Assembly: GCA_002701365.1 (NCBI GenBank)
Contig: NZUK01000015.1
Location: 21,117 to 85,116, forward strand
Direction: 5' to 3'
Length of the DNA stretch: 64,000 nt
From: Flavobacteriales bacterium
Lineage (GTDB): Bacteria > Bacteroidota > Bacteroidia > Flavobacteriales > TMED113
In this document: positions 28,069-38,657 of the stretch, one piece after another
Layout: each line of letters starts with the position of its first letter
How positions within the stretch are numbered: position 1 is the stretch's first letter
Program-made: the position numbers and the translations under genes
Notes under the pieces: model-generated
Databases searched by the model: none
The model's input: only the letters and a program-made list of their open reading frames with translations
What the model was told of the DNA's origin: nothing

Positions 28069-28535
28069 GAGGTTTATTAGTTGTCTCATTTTTTTTAGTA
28101 GTTCAATGTTCGTGTAGCCATATTTTTAATATCCAACAGAAAAAACCTAATGCAGAAGATTTGATTGTTAAAATGAGAAGAACTGCATGTTATGGAACAT
28201 GTCCACAATATGAAATTCATATTTATAATAGTGGTTTTATTTATTATAAAGGCATAATGTTTGTTGAAAAAAAAGGTTGTTTTTTTAGTTATATTTCTTT
28301 AAACAGTATTGAGCAAATAAAAATGACTTTGGATCAAATAAATTTTTTCCAAATGGAAGATGATTATCTATCACCAATTACAGATGTCCCCTCTGTTATT
28401 TTAGAAGTTAGTATTGGTGATAAAAAGCATGTTGTTAAAGATAGACTAAGTGGTCCAAAAGAATTAAAAAATGCCCATAATTTTATTGATTCGATTGCTA
28501 ACTCGGTAGTTGACTGGCTACTATGTGTAGATTAA
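28065..28535 (+). CDS. DUF6438-type lipoprotein-like protein
   Basis: A 156-aa protein with an N-terminal signal (LLVVSFFLVVQCSCSH) whose cysteines could serve as a lipobox. The body carries MRRTACYGTCPQYEIHIYNSGFIYYKG, the CYGTCP-Y-x-I motif typical of DUF6438, a Bacteroidota family of unknown function. It overlaps yidC by four bases (ATGA) and shares a TTAA stop with the convergent MBL gene. No function assigned. Confidence 0.8.
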   Translation: MRGLLVVSFFLVVQCSCSHIFNIQQKKPNAEDLIVKMRRTACYGTCPQYEIHIYNSGFIYYKGIMFVEKKGCFFSYISLNSIEQIKMTLDQINFFQMEDDYLSPITDVPSVILEVSIGDKKHVVKDRLSGPKELKNAHNFIDSIANSVVDWLLCVD

Positions 28536-29368
28536 GATAAAAAATCAATTAGTTTTCCATATTTATTTACTCTGATTCCTTTACTAGTGTATTTTACAGT
28601 GCAGCATTCATATTTATAGTCATGTTCTAAGAAAAGAATATAATTTTCATTTACTGCTTCTTCTAGAAATATTTTTTTTTCTTTTAGAGTAAGTAAAGGT
28701 CGCGTATCATAACCCATCACATATGGTAATGGAATGTGACCTATCGAAGGTAATAAATCAGCCATAAAGACAATAGTCTTATTTTTAAATTTAATTATTG
28801 GGATCATTTGTGCTTCAGTATGACCAGAAAAGAATTTAACCATTATATTTGGATACAATTCTCCCTCATTTATGAACTTTAATTTCTTTTTTTCTGCAAT
28901 CAAATTAAAATTTTCTTTTAAGAATGATGCTTTTTCTCTACTGTTTGGATTATTTGCGAGGTCCCAGTGAATTTTATTTGTCAAGTGTTGAGCATTTGGA
29001 AATAATAATCTGTATTCATTGTCGTTTTTAATAATTGCACCGCCACAATGATCAAAATGTAGATGAGTGAAAAAAACGTCAGTGATTTGGTTTGGAGAAA
29101 GTCCAATTTTGTTTAGTGATTTTATTAAATTATCGTTCCCATGTAAATAAAAGTATTTAAAAAACTTTGCACTTTGTTTATTTCCAATACCAGTATCTAT
29201 TAAAATTTTTCTTTCACCTTGCTCAATTAATAAACATCTCATACTCCACGAACACATGTTGTTTTCATCAGCTGGATTTGTTTGAGACCAAATACTTTTA
29301 GGTACTACGCCAAACATTGCACCTCCGTCAAGTTTAAAATTTCCAGTATTTATTACATGTATATTCAT
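28532..29368 (-). CDS. MBL fold metallo-hydrolase
   Basis: A 278-aa metallo-beta-lactamase-fold protein. The zinc motif HLHFDH is at 102-107, an upstream ILIDTGIGNK strand-loop holds the usual aspartate, and SGHTEAQMIPII and FLEHDYKYE supply further histidines. The arrangement is that of the AHL-lactonase/quinoprotein-like branch, so it hydrolyses a small ester, thioester or lactone; the substrate is unknown. No signal peptide is seen. It converges on the DUF6438 gene with a 4-nt overlap and diverges from mpl over 58 bp. Confidence 0.88.
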   Translation of the reverse strand: MNIHVINTGNFKLDGGAMFGVVPKSIWSQTNPADENNMCSWSMRCLLIEQGERKILIDTGIGNKQSAKFFKYFYLHGNDNLIKSLNKIGLSPNQITDVFFTHLHFDHCGGAIIKNDNEYRLLFPNAQHLTNKIHWDLANNPNSREKASFLKENFNLIAEKKKLKFINEGELYPNIMVKFFSGHTEAQMIPIIKFKNKTIVFMADLLPSIGHIPLPYVMGYDTRPLLTLKEKKIFLEEAVNENYILFLEHDYKYECCTVKYTSKGIRVNKYGKLIDFLS

Positions 29369-29426
29369 CTTCCTATACTATATTGTAAATATATATGATT
29401 TCTTTAATTATAAAATAATATAGGAT

Positions 29427-30776
29427 ATGAAAATACATTTTATAGCTATTGGAGGTAGTATTATGCATAGTTTAGCAATTGAATTAAAGAAAAATGGTCA
29501 TTTTGTAACTGGTTCAGATGATGTTATATATGAGCCGTCGAAATCTAATTTAATTAACCATAAAATTCTACCCCAAAAATACGGCTGGTATACTAATCGT
29601 ATTCATCCTAATTTAGATTTAGTTATTCTAGGTATGCACGCTAAAAAAAACAACCCTGAACTTTTAGAAGCTCAAAAATTAAATATTCCCATTATGTCTT
29701 TTCCTAAGTTTATTTCTAACTATGCAAAAGATAAAAAAAGAATTGTCATTTCTGGAAGTCATGGCAAAACTACTATTACCTCTATGATTATTCATGTTTT
29801 AAAGTATAATAAAGTTGCCTGTGATTATTTAGTCGGGGCACAGTTAGATGGTATTACTAACCAAGTAAATTTAAATAATAATAATGCCATTATTATAGAG
29901 GGCGATGAATATTGGTCTTCAGCAATTGATTTGACCCCGAAATTTATGCATTATGATGCAAATATCTTAGTTGTTTCTGGAGTTTCTTGGGATCACATTA
30001 ATGTGTTCCCGACCAAAAAATCATACGAAGATGCATTTAGATTTTTATTAAATAATAGTATCAATAGTTCAGATAAAATATTTTATTGTAAATCAGATAA
30101 TTTTTTATCAAATTTCGCATCTGATAAGACTAAAAATCTGACTTCATATAATTTGCCAAATTATGAAATAAAAAATGGTCAAACATTTGTGTTATATAAA
30201 AATCAACAGTATCCATTAAATATATTTGGAAAACATAATTTATATAATTTAGAGGCTGCTAGATCTGTTTGTTTAGAATTAGGAATTTCAAATAATAAAT
30301 TTTATAATTCTATGCAAAGTTTTAAAGGAGCTAGTCGTAGACTAAATGTAATTAAAACGTTTAATGATTCCGGAACAATTTATTATGATTTTGCTCATTC
30401 TCCTTCCAAAGTTTTAGCTACCGTCAATGCAGTTAAGGATTTAAACCCTGAAAGACATTTAATTGCTTGTTTAGAATTACATACATATAGTAGTTTGAAT
30501 GTTAATTTTTTACCAAATTATAGTAATGTTGTCATGAATTGTGATGAATTTTGGCTTTACTTAGATGCAGCTGAATTAAAACGTAAAGGTTTACCTGAGA
30601 TTACATCAGAATTTTTAATTTCATGTTTTAATCATTCTAATATATCTATAATACTTGACAAGAAAATTTTAAGAAGAAAGATATTAGATGTTAATTTGGT
30701 TAATACTAATCTATTATTAATGAGTTCGGGTAGTTTTTCAGGATTAAATATCGATGAACTGGTTGCACAAAATTAA
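29427..30776 (+). CDS. mpl: UDP-N-acetylmuramate:L-alanyl-gamma-D-glutamyl-meso-diaminopimelate ligase (Mpl-type Mur ligase)
   Basis: A 449-aa Mur ligase. The start [17 protein letters not shown] is the Mpl variant of the Mur N-domain, the ATP loop SGSHGKTT is at 109-116, and [13 protein letters not shown] plus [14 protein letters not shown] are Mpl-typical. The late [15 protein letters not shown] is the Mur ligase C-domain. Mpl joins recycled murein tripeptide to UDP-MurNAc, feeding peptidoglycan recycling. It converges on rho with both stops in a shared TTAA. The assignment to Mpl rather than MurC rests on the N-terminal and WDH motifs. Confidence 0.92.
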   Translation: MKIHFIAIGGSIMHSLAIELKKNGHFVTGSDDVIYEPSKSNLINHKILPQKYGWYTNRIHPNLDLVILGMHAKKNNPELLEAQKLNIPIMSFPKFISNYAKDKKRIVISGSHGKTTITSMIIHVLKYNKVACDYLVGAQLDGITNQVNLNNNNAIIIEGDEYWSSAIDLTPKFMHYDANILVVSGVSWDHINVFPTKKSYEDAFRFLLNNSINSSDKIFYCKSDNFLSNFASDKTKNLTSYNLPNYEIKNGQTFVLYKNQQYPLNIFGKHNLYNLEAARSVCLELGISNNKFYNSMQSFKGASRRLNVIKTFNDSGTIYYDFAHSPSKVLATVNAVKDLNPERHLIACLELHTYSSLNVNFLPNYSNVVMNCDEFWLYLDAAELKRKGLPEITSEFLISCFNHSNISIILDKKILRRKILDVNLVNTNLLLMSSGSFSGLNIDELVAQN

Positions 30777-32275
30777 CCGTTCATTGATATTAAAAATTCT
30801 TCATTATTTCTTGTGCCCTCCAATCGGTCTTTAATAAATTCCATAGCTTCAATAGGTTTCATGTCGGCAAGATGTTTTCTGAGAATCCACATTCTTTGCA
30901 TTTTTTCTTTGCTTATTAATAGATCTTCTCTTCTAGTTCCAGAATTAATTAAATCAATAGCTGGGTAAATTCTTCTATTTGAAATACTTCTATCAAGTTG
31001 CATCTCCATGTTACCTGTTCCTTTAAATTCTTCAAAAATAACTTCATCCATTTTTGATCCGGTTTCTACCAAAGCAGTTGCTATGATTGTTAAAGAACCG
31101 CCATTTTCAATATTTCTAGCAGAACCAAAAAATCTTTTAGGCTTGTGTAAAGCATTAGCATCAATACCACCAGAAAGGATTTTTCCAGAAGCTGGTGCAA
31201 CAGTGTTATATGCTCTTGCTAATCTTGTGATGGAATCTAGTAGTATTACCACATCATGTCCGCATTCTACCATTCTTTTGGCTTTTTCTAATACTATATT
31301 TGCTACTCTAACATGACGATCAGCTGGCTCATCAAATGTAGATGCAATAACTTCTCCCGAAACTGTTCTAGCCATGTCAGTAACTTCCTCAGGACGTTCA
31401 TCTATTAATAGTACAATTTGATATACTTCTGGATGATTAGCAGCAATTGCATTTGCAATTTCTTTTAGTAAGACAGTTTTTCCTGTTTTTGGTTGCGCAA
31501 CAATCAAACCTCTTTGTCCTTTTCCTATTGGAGAAAATAAATCGATTAATCTAGTTGATGTTGTAGCATCTTTTTCAACTATTTTAAATTTTTCATCAGG
31601 AAAAAGAGGTGTTTTGTGTTCAAATGCTACTCTATCTCTAACGACAGATGGATCAAGATTATTAATTTTTAATACTTTTACAAGAGGGAAGAATTTTTCA
31701 CCTTCTTTTGGTGGTCTTATTTCTCCTGAAACAGTGTCGCCAGTTTTTAAGCCAAATAGTTTTATTTGAGATTGAGAGACATAAATGTCATCAGGAGAAT
31801 TTAAATAATTATAATCGGAAGATCTTAGAAAACCATACCCATCTGGCATTTTTTCTAATACACCTTCTCCAATTACAGGAGATTCAAAATTATAATCAAT
31901 CTCTTTATGTTTCTTTTCTGTAATCATGTTATTATTTGAATCAGTTTTTTCACTATGAGATTTTTTTTGTTTGTTCCAAGTTTTTGCCTTTCTATTATCT
32001 CTTTTATCTTTTAATTCAATTGGATTTTTTTCTGTTTTAATGGTTTTTTCTATTTTAATGGGTGGTTTTTCTGTTTTAATGGGTGGTTTTTCTGTTTTGG
32101 TTTTATTATTTTGTTTAATTGATCCTGTATTAGCTGATGATACAGCTTGTTTATCTAGAATTTCATAAATTAAATTTAATTTTTTATAATTTTTAATTTC
32201 CAGAATTTCTAATTTATTAGCAATTTCTTGTAGATCTTGTAATTTTTTCTTCTTTAATTCGACGATGTCATACAT
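30773..32275 (-). CDS. rho: Transcription termination factor Rho
   Basis: A 500-aa Rho helicase that ends transcription on untranslated RNA. The N-terminal Rho_N helix bundle (about 1-45) is followed by a Lys/Glu/Pro-rich insertion at about 50-125 with repeats of KTEKPPI, then the RNA-binding cold-shock domain with [16 protein letters not shown], and the hexameric ATPase with Walker [22 protein letters not shown], and [14 protein letters not shown] disordered insertion between Rho_N and the RNA-binding domain is usual in Bacteroidota. Rho-dependent ending is especially relevant here since convergent genes leave no space for hairpins. It diverges from the DUF4293 gene over 146 bp, in which I see nothing definite. 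Confidence 0.96.
   Translation of the reverse strand: MYDIVELKKKKLQDLQEIANKLEILEIKNYKKLNLIYEILDKQAVSSANTGSIKQNNKTKTEKPPIKTEKPPIKIEKTIKTEKNPIELKDKRDNRKAKTWNKQKKSHSEKTDSNNNMITEKKHKEIDYNFESPVIGEGVLEKMPDGYGFLRSSDYNYLNSPDDIYVSQSQIKLFGLKTGDTVSGEIRPPKEGEKFFPLVKVLKINNLDPSVVRDRVAFEHKTPLFPDEKFKIVEKDATTSTRLIDLFSPIGKGQRGLIVAQPKTGKTVLLKEIANAIAANHPEVYQIVLLIDERPEEVTDMARTVSGEVIASTFDEPADRHVRVANIVLEKAKRMVECGHDVVILLDSITRLARAYNTVAPASGKILSGGIDANALHKPKRFFGSARNIENGGSLTIIATALVETGSKMDEVIFEEFKGTGNMEMQLDRSISNRRIYPAIDLINSGTRREDLLISKEKMQRMWILRKHLADMKPIEAMEFIKDRLEGTRNNEEFLISMNG
32032..32098 (-). repeat. 21-bp tandem repeat in the rho insertion
   Basis: Two adjacent 21-bp units at 32050-32070 and 32071-32091 differ at one base and are flanked by an incomplete unit on each side (32032-32049 and 32092-32098). 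They are in frame and encode heptads of KTEKPPI type within the disordered Rho insertion. Unit gain or loss keeps the frame. Confidence 0.85.
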
Positions 32276-32421
32276 AAAATAAAATGTTTAGTTTGCCAAC
32301 AATTCAATTACCAAAAAATAAATTTAATAGGGAGATATCAAACGGGCGTATTAGATATATTGATGCAATTATACAACATTATTTATAATAATAACATATA
32401 TTTATGAAAAAATTATTCTAG

Positions 32422-32895
32422 ATGATTCAGAGAGTTCAATCATTATATTTGCTGATTCCATTTTTATGTTATTTATTTTATTGGATTTTTGGTTTATCTT
32501 GGTATAATCAAGGATATGATTTTATTAAATATATTCCATTCTTTTTAAGCCTTCCCCCATTTTTTATAGACTTTTTTTTATCTGTAACCTCATATGTTCC
32601 GATATTAATTTCAGTATTTTGTTTTATTGCTATTATAGCATTTAAAAGAAGGTTATTTCAAATTAAAATTTCTTGTGTATCTTTTTACTTAAGTATATTT
32701 ATGTCTATCTATACATTAATATATTTCTATTTTTCATTGTCTTATTTAATTGATCAGATGCCCTCTTTTTTTATGCAAGTATTGTTGTTTTTGGCTATGA
32801 TTAATCCATTTATATGTACGTTTTTTATTTTTTTAGCGATCAGGTTTATTCAAAAAGACCAAAAACTTATCAAATCAATTGATAGGTTGAGATAA
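32422..32895 (+). CDS. DUF4293 family membrane protein
   Basis: A 157-aa protein with four hydrophobic helices (about 8-25, 55-77, 85-110 and 118-145). The start MIQRVQSLYLL is characteristic of the Bacteroidota DUF4293 family, which is regularly found next to rho. No function is known. Its 3' end overlaps the convergent phosphodiesterase gene by 21 nt. Confidence 0.87.
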   Translation: MIQRVQSLYLLIPFLCYLFYWIFGLSWYNQGYDFIKYIPFFLSLPPFFIDFFLSVTSYVPILISVFCFIAIIAFKRRLFQIKISCVSFYLSIFMSIYTLIYFYFSLSYLIDQMPSFFMQVLLFLAMINPFICTFFIFLAIRFIQKDQKLIKSIDRLR

Positions 32896-33393
32896 ATTTT
32901 GACGTTTTCCTAATTCAACTACTTCTAAATCAAATATTTTATTTCCATCTATTTTTAGTAAAACCATTGTTCTCACTTGGTGAAAACCCTCCCTGCCAGC
33001 TGCTCCGGGATTTATGTGTAACACGTTGTGATTTTTGTCATACATAACTTTCAGAATATGAGAATGTCCACATATGTATATATCTGGTTTATATGATTGG
33101 ATTTCTAGTTTTATTTCTCGTTTATATTTTTTTGGATATCCTCCAATATGTGTCATGAGTATTTTAGTGTTTTCACATTTAAATTTATTAATTTTAGGAT
33201 ATCTCTTTCGAATTTTAGGGCCATCAATATTCCCATAAACACCATAGACAGTATAGTTGTGAATTAAGAATTCAATTTGATCACTATAGCCAAAGTCGCC
33301 GGCATGCCAAACTTCATCGCATATTTTGATAATTTTATTCATCTGTTCATCAAAAAAATTATGAGTATCTGATATGATGGCTATTTTTTTCAT
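32875..33393 (-). CDS. YfcE/MJ0936-type metallophosphoesterase
   Basis: A 172-aa small metallophosphoesterase. The motifs are in order: ISDTHN near the N-terminus, HAGDFGY, YGNIDG (in place of the usual GNCD), THIGGYPKK and the late CGHSH. These bind two metal ions. E. coli YfcE is a phosphodiesterase with broad in vitro activity; the physiological substrate is unknown. The frame extends to a TTG at 33399, but the ATG at 33393 gives the family start MKKIAIISDTH. It overlaps the DUF4293 gene end by 21 nt. Confidence 0.9.
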   Translation of the reverse strand: MKKIAIISDTHNFFDEQMNKIIKICDEVWHAGDFGYSDQIEFLIHNYTVYGVYGNIDGPKIRKRYPKINKFKCENTKILMTHIGGYPKKYKREIKLEIQSYKPDIYICGHSHILKVMYDKNHNVLHINPGAAGREGFHQVRTMVLLKIDGNKIFDLEVVELGKRQNLSQPIN

Positions 33394-33461
33394 TTCCAAT
33401 TTTTATAAATATGATTCTAATTTATCATTATTTTTGGTAAACTATTCTAAAATAATTTACA

Positions 33462-34211
33462 ATGAATAAGTATGTTATGCATATTTCATATTTAGGGACC
33501 AAGTATTCAGGCTGGCAGATTCAAAATAATGCTCAAACAATTCAAGGTTTTATTATGGATGCTTTACATCATGTTATACAAGATAGTATTCCTTTAATAG
33601 TTGGAGCTGGCAGAACAGATTCGGGCGTTCATGCAATTAATTTTTTTGCACATTTTCAATCTGATTATATAGAGACAGAACACGTAACATACAAGTTAAA
33701 TAAGTATTTGCCAGATGATATTGTAATTCATAATATAATACATGCATCTGATGAATTTCATGCAAGGTTTTCAGCTTCTTCCAGAACTTATGAGTATTGG
33801 GTTTCTTCTGTTAAAGACCCATTTTTAATTAATAGAGCATATTTTTTTAAAAAAAAAATAAATTTAGATTTAATGAATGCTGGAGCTAAATTACTCGTTG
33901 GTGAGCATGATTTTAGTTCTTTTACTAAATCTCAACTTGATAATAATTATTGTTATGTAAATCATGCATATTGGTACAAAAGTAAAAATATGCTTATATT
34001 TTCTATCAATTCAAATCGTTTTTTACATAATATGGTTCGGTCAATTGTTGGTACTTTAATTAATATTGGTCTTGAAAAAAATAATTTAGTTGATTTACAA
34101 AATATTATTAATAGTAAGACACGTAAAGATGCAGGTTATTCAGTTCCATCCGAAGGTTTGTATTTGGTAGATATTAAGTATCCAAAAAAATTTAAACTTG
34201 AAAACATTTAA
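33462..34211 (+). CDS. truA: tRNA pseudouridine(38-40) synthase TruA
   Basis: A 249-aa TruA that makes pseudouridine at positions 38-40 of the tRNA anticodon arm. The catalytic aspartate Asp53 sits in AGRTDSGVHA, and the start YLGTKYSGWQIQ and the late HNMVRSIVGTLINIG are typical. The following ABC exporter appears to start at a TTG inside its last codons (14-nt overlap), so the two are probably co-transcribed. Confidence 0.95.
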   Translation: MNKYVMHISYLGTKYSGWQIQNNAQTIQGFIMDALHHVIQDSIPLIVGAGRTDSGVHAINFFAHFQSDYIETEHVTYKLNKYLPDDIVIHNIIHASDEFHARFSASSRTYEYWVSSVKDPFLINRAYFFKKKINLDLMNAGAKLLVGEHDFSSFTKSQLDNNYCYVNHAYWYKSKNMLIFSINSNRFLHNMVRSIVGTLINIGLEKNNLVDLQNIINSKTRKDAGYSVPSEGLYLVDIKYPKKFKLENI

Positions 34212-35940
34212 TTATAAATTATTAATTAAGCTTTTAACATATGCTTCTCCGTATAAATATCTTTTTATTGGAACGATATTTATTTCGATTTTTTTTGGTT
34301 TATTGTCAACGATTAGGCCTATCTTAATTCAATATGCCTTTGATAATTTTATATTAAATAATGATACTATTGGGTTACTTAATATTATAATTATTATATT
34401 TTTTCTATTATTAATAGAATCAATGCTGCATTTTGTATTTGTATATCAATCTAATGCTTTGTCTCAAAAAATTATTAATAATATAAGGAATGAAGTTTTT
34501 GAAAAAATACTTTCTTTTAAACTTTCATATTTTGACAATACACCTACTGGTCAACTTATAACAAGAGTAGTGTCTGACATGGAAGCCGTTGCGTCCGTTT
34601 TTTCTCAGGGACTTTTAGTTGTTTTTGGAGATTTTTTTAAAATCTCACTTATTATTATTTGCATGATGATAATGAACTTTAAACTAGCTTTAATTAGTTT
34701 GTTATTTTTACCTTTTTTAATTTTTTCCACGATTTTATTTCAGAAATATATGCAAAAGGCATTTGTTGATGTACGAAAATATATTTCAAAAATTAATGTT
34801 TTTGTTTATGAGCATATTATAGGCATTAGTATTGTGCAAATTTTTGGTAGAGAAAAGGCTATTTTTAATAGATTTAATAAATTAAATACCTTACACAGAG
34901 ATGCCCATATAAAAACTGTCTTATATTTTTCAATTTTCTTACCAATTGTAGATGTGTGTTCTGCAATTGCAATGGGTTTATTGGTTTGGTATGGATCGAT
35001 TCAAGCTGTTATAAACTCAACTGTAACAGTAGGTGAAATAATTGCATTTATTTTATTTATAAATATGCTTTTTAGACCTCTTAGGGGAATTGCTGATAGA
35101 TTTAATATTTTACAGATGGGGATGGTCGCCGCACATAGAGTATTTGAAATTACGAAAAACACACTTAATACTGAGAAGTATCATAATGATAAACTCATAG
35201 AAAAATTAGTTAGTGGAAGTATTGTTTTTAATAATGTTAGTTTTTCATATAAAATAGATGAGCCAGTTCTAGAAAATATTGATTTTGAAATCAATAAGGA
35301 TCAGACTTTGGCAATTATTGGACCAACAGGTTCAGGTAAAACAACAATTATTAATCTATTGATGAAGTGGTACGATTTATCCAATGGCCATATATATGTA
35401 TCTGGACAAGACATCAAATCCATTCCGATTAATACCCTGAGACATAATATTGGTGTTGTTCTACAGGACACTTTTTTTCTTGCAGATACTTTAATGAATA
35501 ATATAAAATTTTTCAATAATATTTCTGACAATGACGTTTATAAGGCTGTTCAGGATATAGGGTTACAAGATTTCATTGATAAGTTCCCTAGTAAATATAA
35601 TTATCGTATTGGCGAAAGAGGTGCTGGACTATCAGAGGGAGAAAAACAATTAATTTCTTTTTTACGTACATATTTATTGAATCCGACATACTTAATTTTA
35701 GATGAGGCAACTTCGTCCCTTGATCCACGTACAGAATTTTTAATTCAAAAATCAATTAAAAAGATAACACAAAAAAGAACATCAATTATCATTGCTCATC
35801 GTTTATCTACAATTAAATATGCAGATAAAATAATTGTATTAGAGAATGGTAAAATTATTGAGTCAGGTGATCATAATGAATTAATTCATTTGAATGGTAA
35901 GTATGCAAATTATTATTATCAACAATTTTTAGCTAATTAA
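34198..35940 (+). CDS. ABC exporter, fused permease and ATPase (MsbA-like half-transporter)
   Basis: A 580-aa half-transporter. The N-terminal six-helix export domain (about 1-310) includes SYFDNTPTGQLITRVVSDMEAV. The ATPase domain has Walker A GPTGSGKTT at about 375, Q-loop VLQDTFFLADT, signature LSEGEKQ (in place of LSGGQ) at about 477, Walker B YLILDEA and AHRLSTIKYAD. It likely works as a homodimer exporting a lipid or other amphiphile; MsbA-type lipid A flipping is a possibility and not shown. No ATG exists near the start, so the TTG at 34198 inside truA is taken. The 3' end overlaps uvrA by 8 nt. Confidence 0.88.
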   Translation: MKTFNYKLLIKLLTYASPYKYLFIGTIFISIFFGLLSTIRPILIQYAFDNFILNNDTIGLLNIIIIIFFLLLIESMLHFVFVYQSNALSQKIINNIRNEVFEKILSFKLSYFDNTPTGQLITRVVSDMEAVASVFSQGLLVVFGDFFKISLIIICMMIMNFKLALISLLFLPFLIFSTILFQKYMQKAFVDVRKYISKINVFVYEHIIGISIVQIFGREKAIFNRFNKLNTLHRDAHIKTVLYFSIFLPIVDVCSAIAMGLLVWYGSIQAVINSTVTVGEIIAFILFINMLFRPLRGIADRFNILQMGMVAAHRVFEITKNTLNTEKYHNDKLIEKLVSGSIVFNNVSFSYKIDEPVLENIDFEINKDQTLAIIGPTGSGKTTIINLLMKWYDLSNGHIYVSGQDIKSIPINTLRHNIGVVLQDTFFLADTLMNNIKFFNNISDNDVYKAVQDIGLQDFIDKFPSKYNYRIGERGAGLSEGEKQLISFLRTYLLNPTYLILDEATSSLDPRTEFLIQKSIKKITQKRTSIIIAHRLSTIKYADKIIVLENGKIIESGDHNELIHLNGKYANYYYQQFLAN

Positions 35941-38656
35941 ACTCTTTTTTTAACACTTCTCCGGTGTGTGTAGATTGATTAATTAGATCTTTAGGTGTGC
36001 CTGAAAAAACTACATGTCCTCCATGATCTCCTGCGTCGGGTCCTAGCTCAATTATCCAATCAGTATTTTTAATAACATCTAAATTATGTTCAATTACAAT
36101 AACTGTATTTCCAATTTCAACCAGCCTATAAAGTGCATCGACAAGTATTTTTATGTCATAAAAATGAAGTCCTTTAGTAGGTTCATCAAATATTAAGATA
36201 GATTTCTTGTTTTTCTTACTTAAGAAAGAGCCTAGTTTTAATCTTTGTATTTCACCAGAGCTTAATGTAGAAACAGGTTGACCTATTTTAAGATAACTTA
36301 ATCCTACGGTAATTAATGGTTTAATTTGTTGAGCAATTTTTGTCTGATTATTTTTTATAAAAAAGTCATATCCTTCTTCCACAGTTAGATTCAAAATATC
36401 ATCTATATTTTTATCGTTAAAGTAAACTTGTAGTATTTCTTCCTTATACCTGGACCCATTGCATACTTCACATTTTAATTTAATATCAGACATAAATTGC
36501 ATTTCTATAGTCACTTCTCCTTGACCTTTACAGTTCTCACATCTTCCTCCCTTCACATTAAATGAGAAATCTTTAGGACGCAAGTTGTTAATTTTTGTTA
36601 ATTTTTGTGTTCCATATAAGTTTCTTATTGAATCAAAAGCCTGAATGTATGTTATTGGTGTTGATTTCGATGATTTTTTCATTGAATTTTGATCTAAATA
36701 ATCGATATTTTCAATGTTTGAAAGATCGGCTTGAATATCTTGACATAAAGGTTTCTTAAAATTATAATCTTTTAATTTTCGTTTAATTCCAGGCAGTAAT
36801 ATGTTTTTTAGCAATGTTGTTTTACCCGAACCACTTAATCCTACAACAGCAGTAAAGGCATTAATAGGAATCTCTACATCAATAGTATTTAAATTATGTT
36901 CATAAGCTCCTTGAATTTTAATAAAATTAGACAGCGTCCTATTGTTTATTGATGATGGAATTCTAATTTTTTGATTAATATAATCAAGAGTTAAGCTAGA
37001 TTTGTGTTGTACATTTTTTATAGCCCCCTGATAGATAATCTTGCCACCGTATAGCCCTGCAAGCGGTCCAATGTCAATTAAGTGATCAGCAGATTTGATT
37101 ACAGATCGGTCGTGTTCTACTATAATAATAGAATTTCCTAACTTTTTTAATTGTTTTAAAATATCAATTAGTTTGTTAGTATCTTTTGGGTGTAGTCCCA
37201 TGGTAGGTTCATCAAGAATATATAGAGCTCCAATAAGACCACTACCTAGAGAATTAGCTATATTAATTTTTTGTTGTTCTCCGCCAGATAGCGAATTACA
37301 TTTTCTATTTAAGTACATATAGCCTAAGCCTAATTTAATCAATGATTCAATGCGAGATATGATCTCGTTTTTAATTTTATTAATAATTTTTTCATTGTAA
37401 TTCAAACTATTGATATTCTCAATAAATAATAATAGATCGTGCATGGATAAATTAATAACATGTTCAATGCTTTTGTCATTGATTTTCACATATTGTGCCT
37501 CTTTTCTTAACCTGTTTCCATGACAAATTTTACAAATTGATAAACTGCGATATCTAGAAAGCATAACTCGATATTGAATTTTGTAAGATTTTTTTTTCAA
37601 GAAATCAAAAAAAGCGTTAAGACCTTTAAATTCATTTTTTCCTTTCCAAAGAACATCTTTTTCAGATTTATTGAATTGACTATATTTTTTATTGATTGGA
37701 AAATTAATTTTTTTCAATTCTTGCTTCCATCTTGACATTTTGCCGTTTCTCCATGGATGAATTACGTCTTCTAAAACACTTAAATTTTTATCAGGTATTA
37801 TTTTGTCTTCATCTATATCAATTAAATCTCCATGTCCGTTACAATTTTCACAAGCACCGTGTGGGTTGTTAAAATTAAATAAGTCTTTGTGGGGTTCATC
37901 AAAATGTATATTATCCAAAGAGAATAAATGTGAAAATTCTTTAATTAATTGACCTTTTTGATTATATGTTAAAATACTATCATTATTTATTTCTTTACAA
38001 TTTTTATAGGCTTGATATAAATTATATTCAAAATCATTTGATCTGCTTAAGATTAACCTGTCTACTACAATGTGAATAGGATCTTTAATATTATGAATTT
38101 CATTAATTTCATCAATCTCATATATTTTTTCTGCTATAACAACTCTATTATAGCCTTCTCTTTTTAAGATATTTAATTGATCTTTTCGTATCAGACAGCA
38201 TATTAAAAACTTTAAATCTTTTTTAAATTGATAAATTTCCTTTTTAAATTTTTCAAAAGATAATTTGACAACTTCTTCTCCACTAATTGGAGAAATTGTC
38301 TTACCAATTTTTGCATATAAAAGAGTTAAATAGTAATATATCTCAGTTGTTGATCCTACAGTTGATTTTGAGTTTGTTGCATTTGTTTTTTGATTAATTG
38401 CAATTGCTGGAGATAGTCCTTTTATATCATCAACTTCTGGTTTATGGTGATTATTCAGAAATTGTCTTGCATATGAGGAGAGACTTTCTATATATTTCCT
38501 TTGGGCTTCTGCATAAATTGTGTCATAAGCCAACGTTGATTTACCAGATCCAGATACTCCTGAAATAACTACGATTTTATTTTTGGGAATACTAATTGAG
38601 ATGTTTTTCAAGTTATTTGAACGAGCACCCTTGATTATAATTTCATTTTTACTCAT
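35933..38656 (-). CDS. uvrA: Excinuclease ABC subunit A
   Basis: A 907-aa damage-recognition ATPase of nucleotide excision repair. Seen: Walker A GVSGSGKST at 33-41, the first zinc-binding pairs CENC and CKIC, the first signature LSGGEQQK with ILDEPTMGLHP, a second Walker A GLSGSGKTT, the second zinc finger CENCKGQG and CEVC, and a second signature LSSGEIQR with FDEPTKGLH. The second signature differs from the textbook LSGGE, and the length is a little under the usual 930-940. To my knowledge Bacteroidota UvrA commonly have a variant motif there. It lies directly after a small membrane protein gene (1-bp gap). Confidence 0.95.
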   Translation of the reverse strand: MSKNEIIIKGARSNNLKNISISIPKNKIVVISGVSGSGKSTLAYDTIYAEAQRKYIESLSSYARQFLNNHHKPEVDDIKGLSPAIAINQKTNATNSKSTVGSTTEIYYYLTLLYAKIGKTISPISGEEVVKLSFEKFKKEIYQFKKDLKFLICCLIRKDQLNILKREGYNRVVIAEKIYEIDEINEIHNIKDPIHIVVDRLILSRSNDFEYNLYQAYKNCKEINNDSILTYNQKGQLIKEFSHLFSLDNIHFDEPHKDLFNFNNPHGACENCNGHGDLIDIDEDKIIPDKNLSVLEDVIHPWRNGKMSRWKQELKKINFPINKKYSQFNKSEKDVLWKGKNEFKGLNAFFDFLKKKSYKIQYRVMLSRYRSLSICKICHGNRLRKEAQYVKINDKSIEHVINLSMHDLLLFIENINSLNYNEKIINKIKNEIISRIESLIKLGLGYMYLNRKCNSLSGGEQQKINIANSLGSGLIGALYILDEPTMGLHPKDTNKLIDILKQLKKLGNSIIIVEHDRSVIKSADHLIDIGPLAGLYGGKIIYQGAIKNVQHKSSLTLDYINQKIRIPSSINNRTLSNFIKIQGAYEHNLNTIDVEIPINAFTAVVGLSGSGKTTLLKNILLPGIKRKLKDYNFKKPLCQDIQADLSNIENIDYLDQNSMKKSSKSTPITYIQAFDSIRNLYGTQKLTKINNLRPKDFSFNVKGGRCENCKGQGEVTIEMQFMSDIKLKCEVCNGSRYKEEILQVYFNDKNIDDILNLTVEEGYDFFIKNNQTKIAQQIKPLITVGLSYLKIGQPVSTLSSGEIQRLKLGSFLSKKNKKSILIFDEPTKGLHFYDIKILVDALYRLVEIGNTVIVIEHNLDVIKNTDWIIELGPDAGDHGGHVVFSGTPKDLINQSTHTGEVLKKEFN

Positions 38657-38657
38657 A

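Noticed and set aside
32276..32421. Possible RNA gene or leader in the 146-bp rho-DUF4293 spacer
   Set aside because: No tRNA-like cloverleaf, strong hairpin or promoter match was seen; it holds only AT-rich sequence with one GC-richer patch near 32341.
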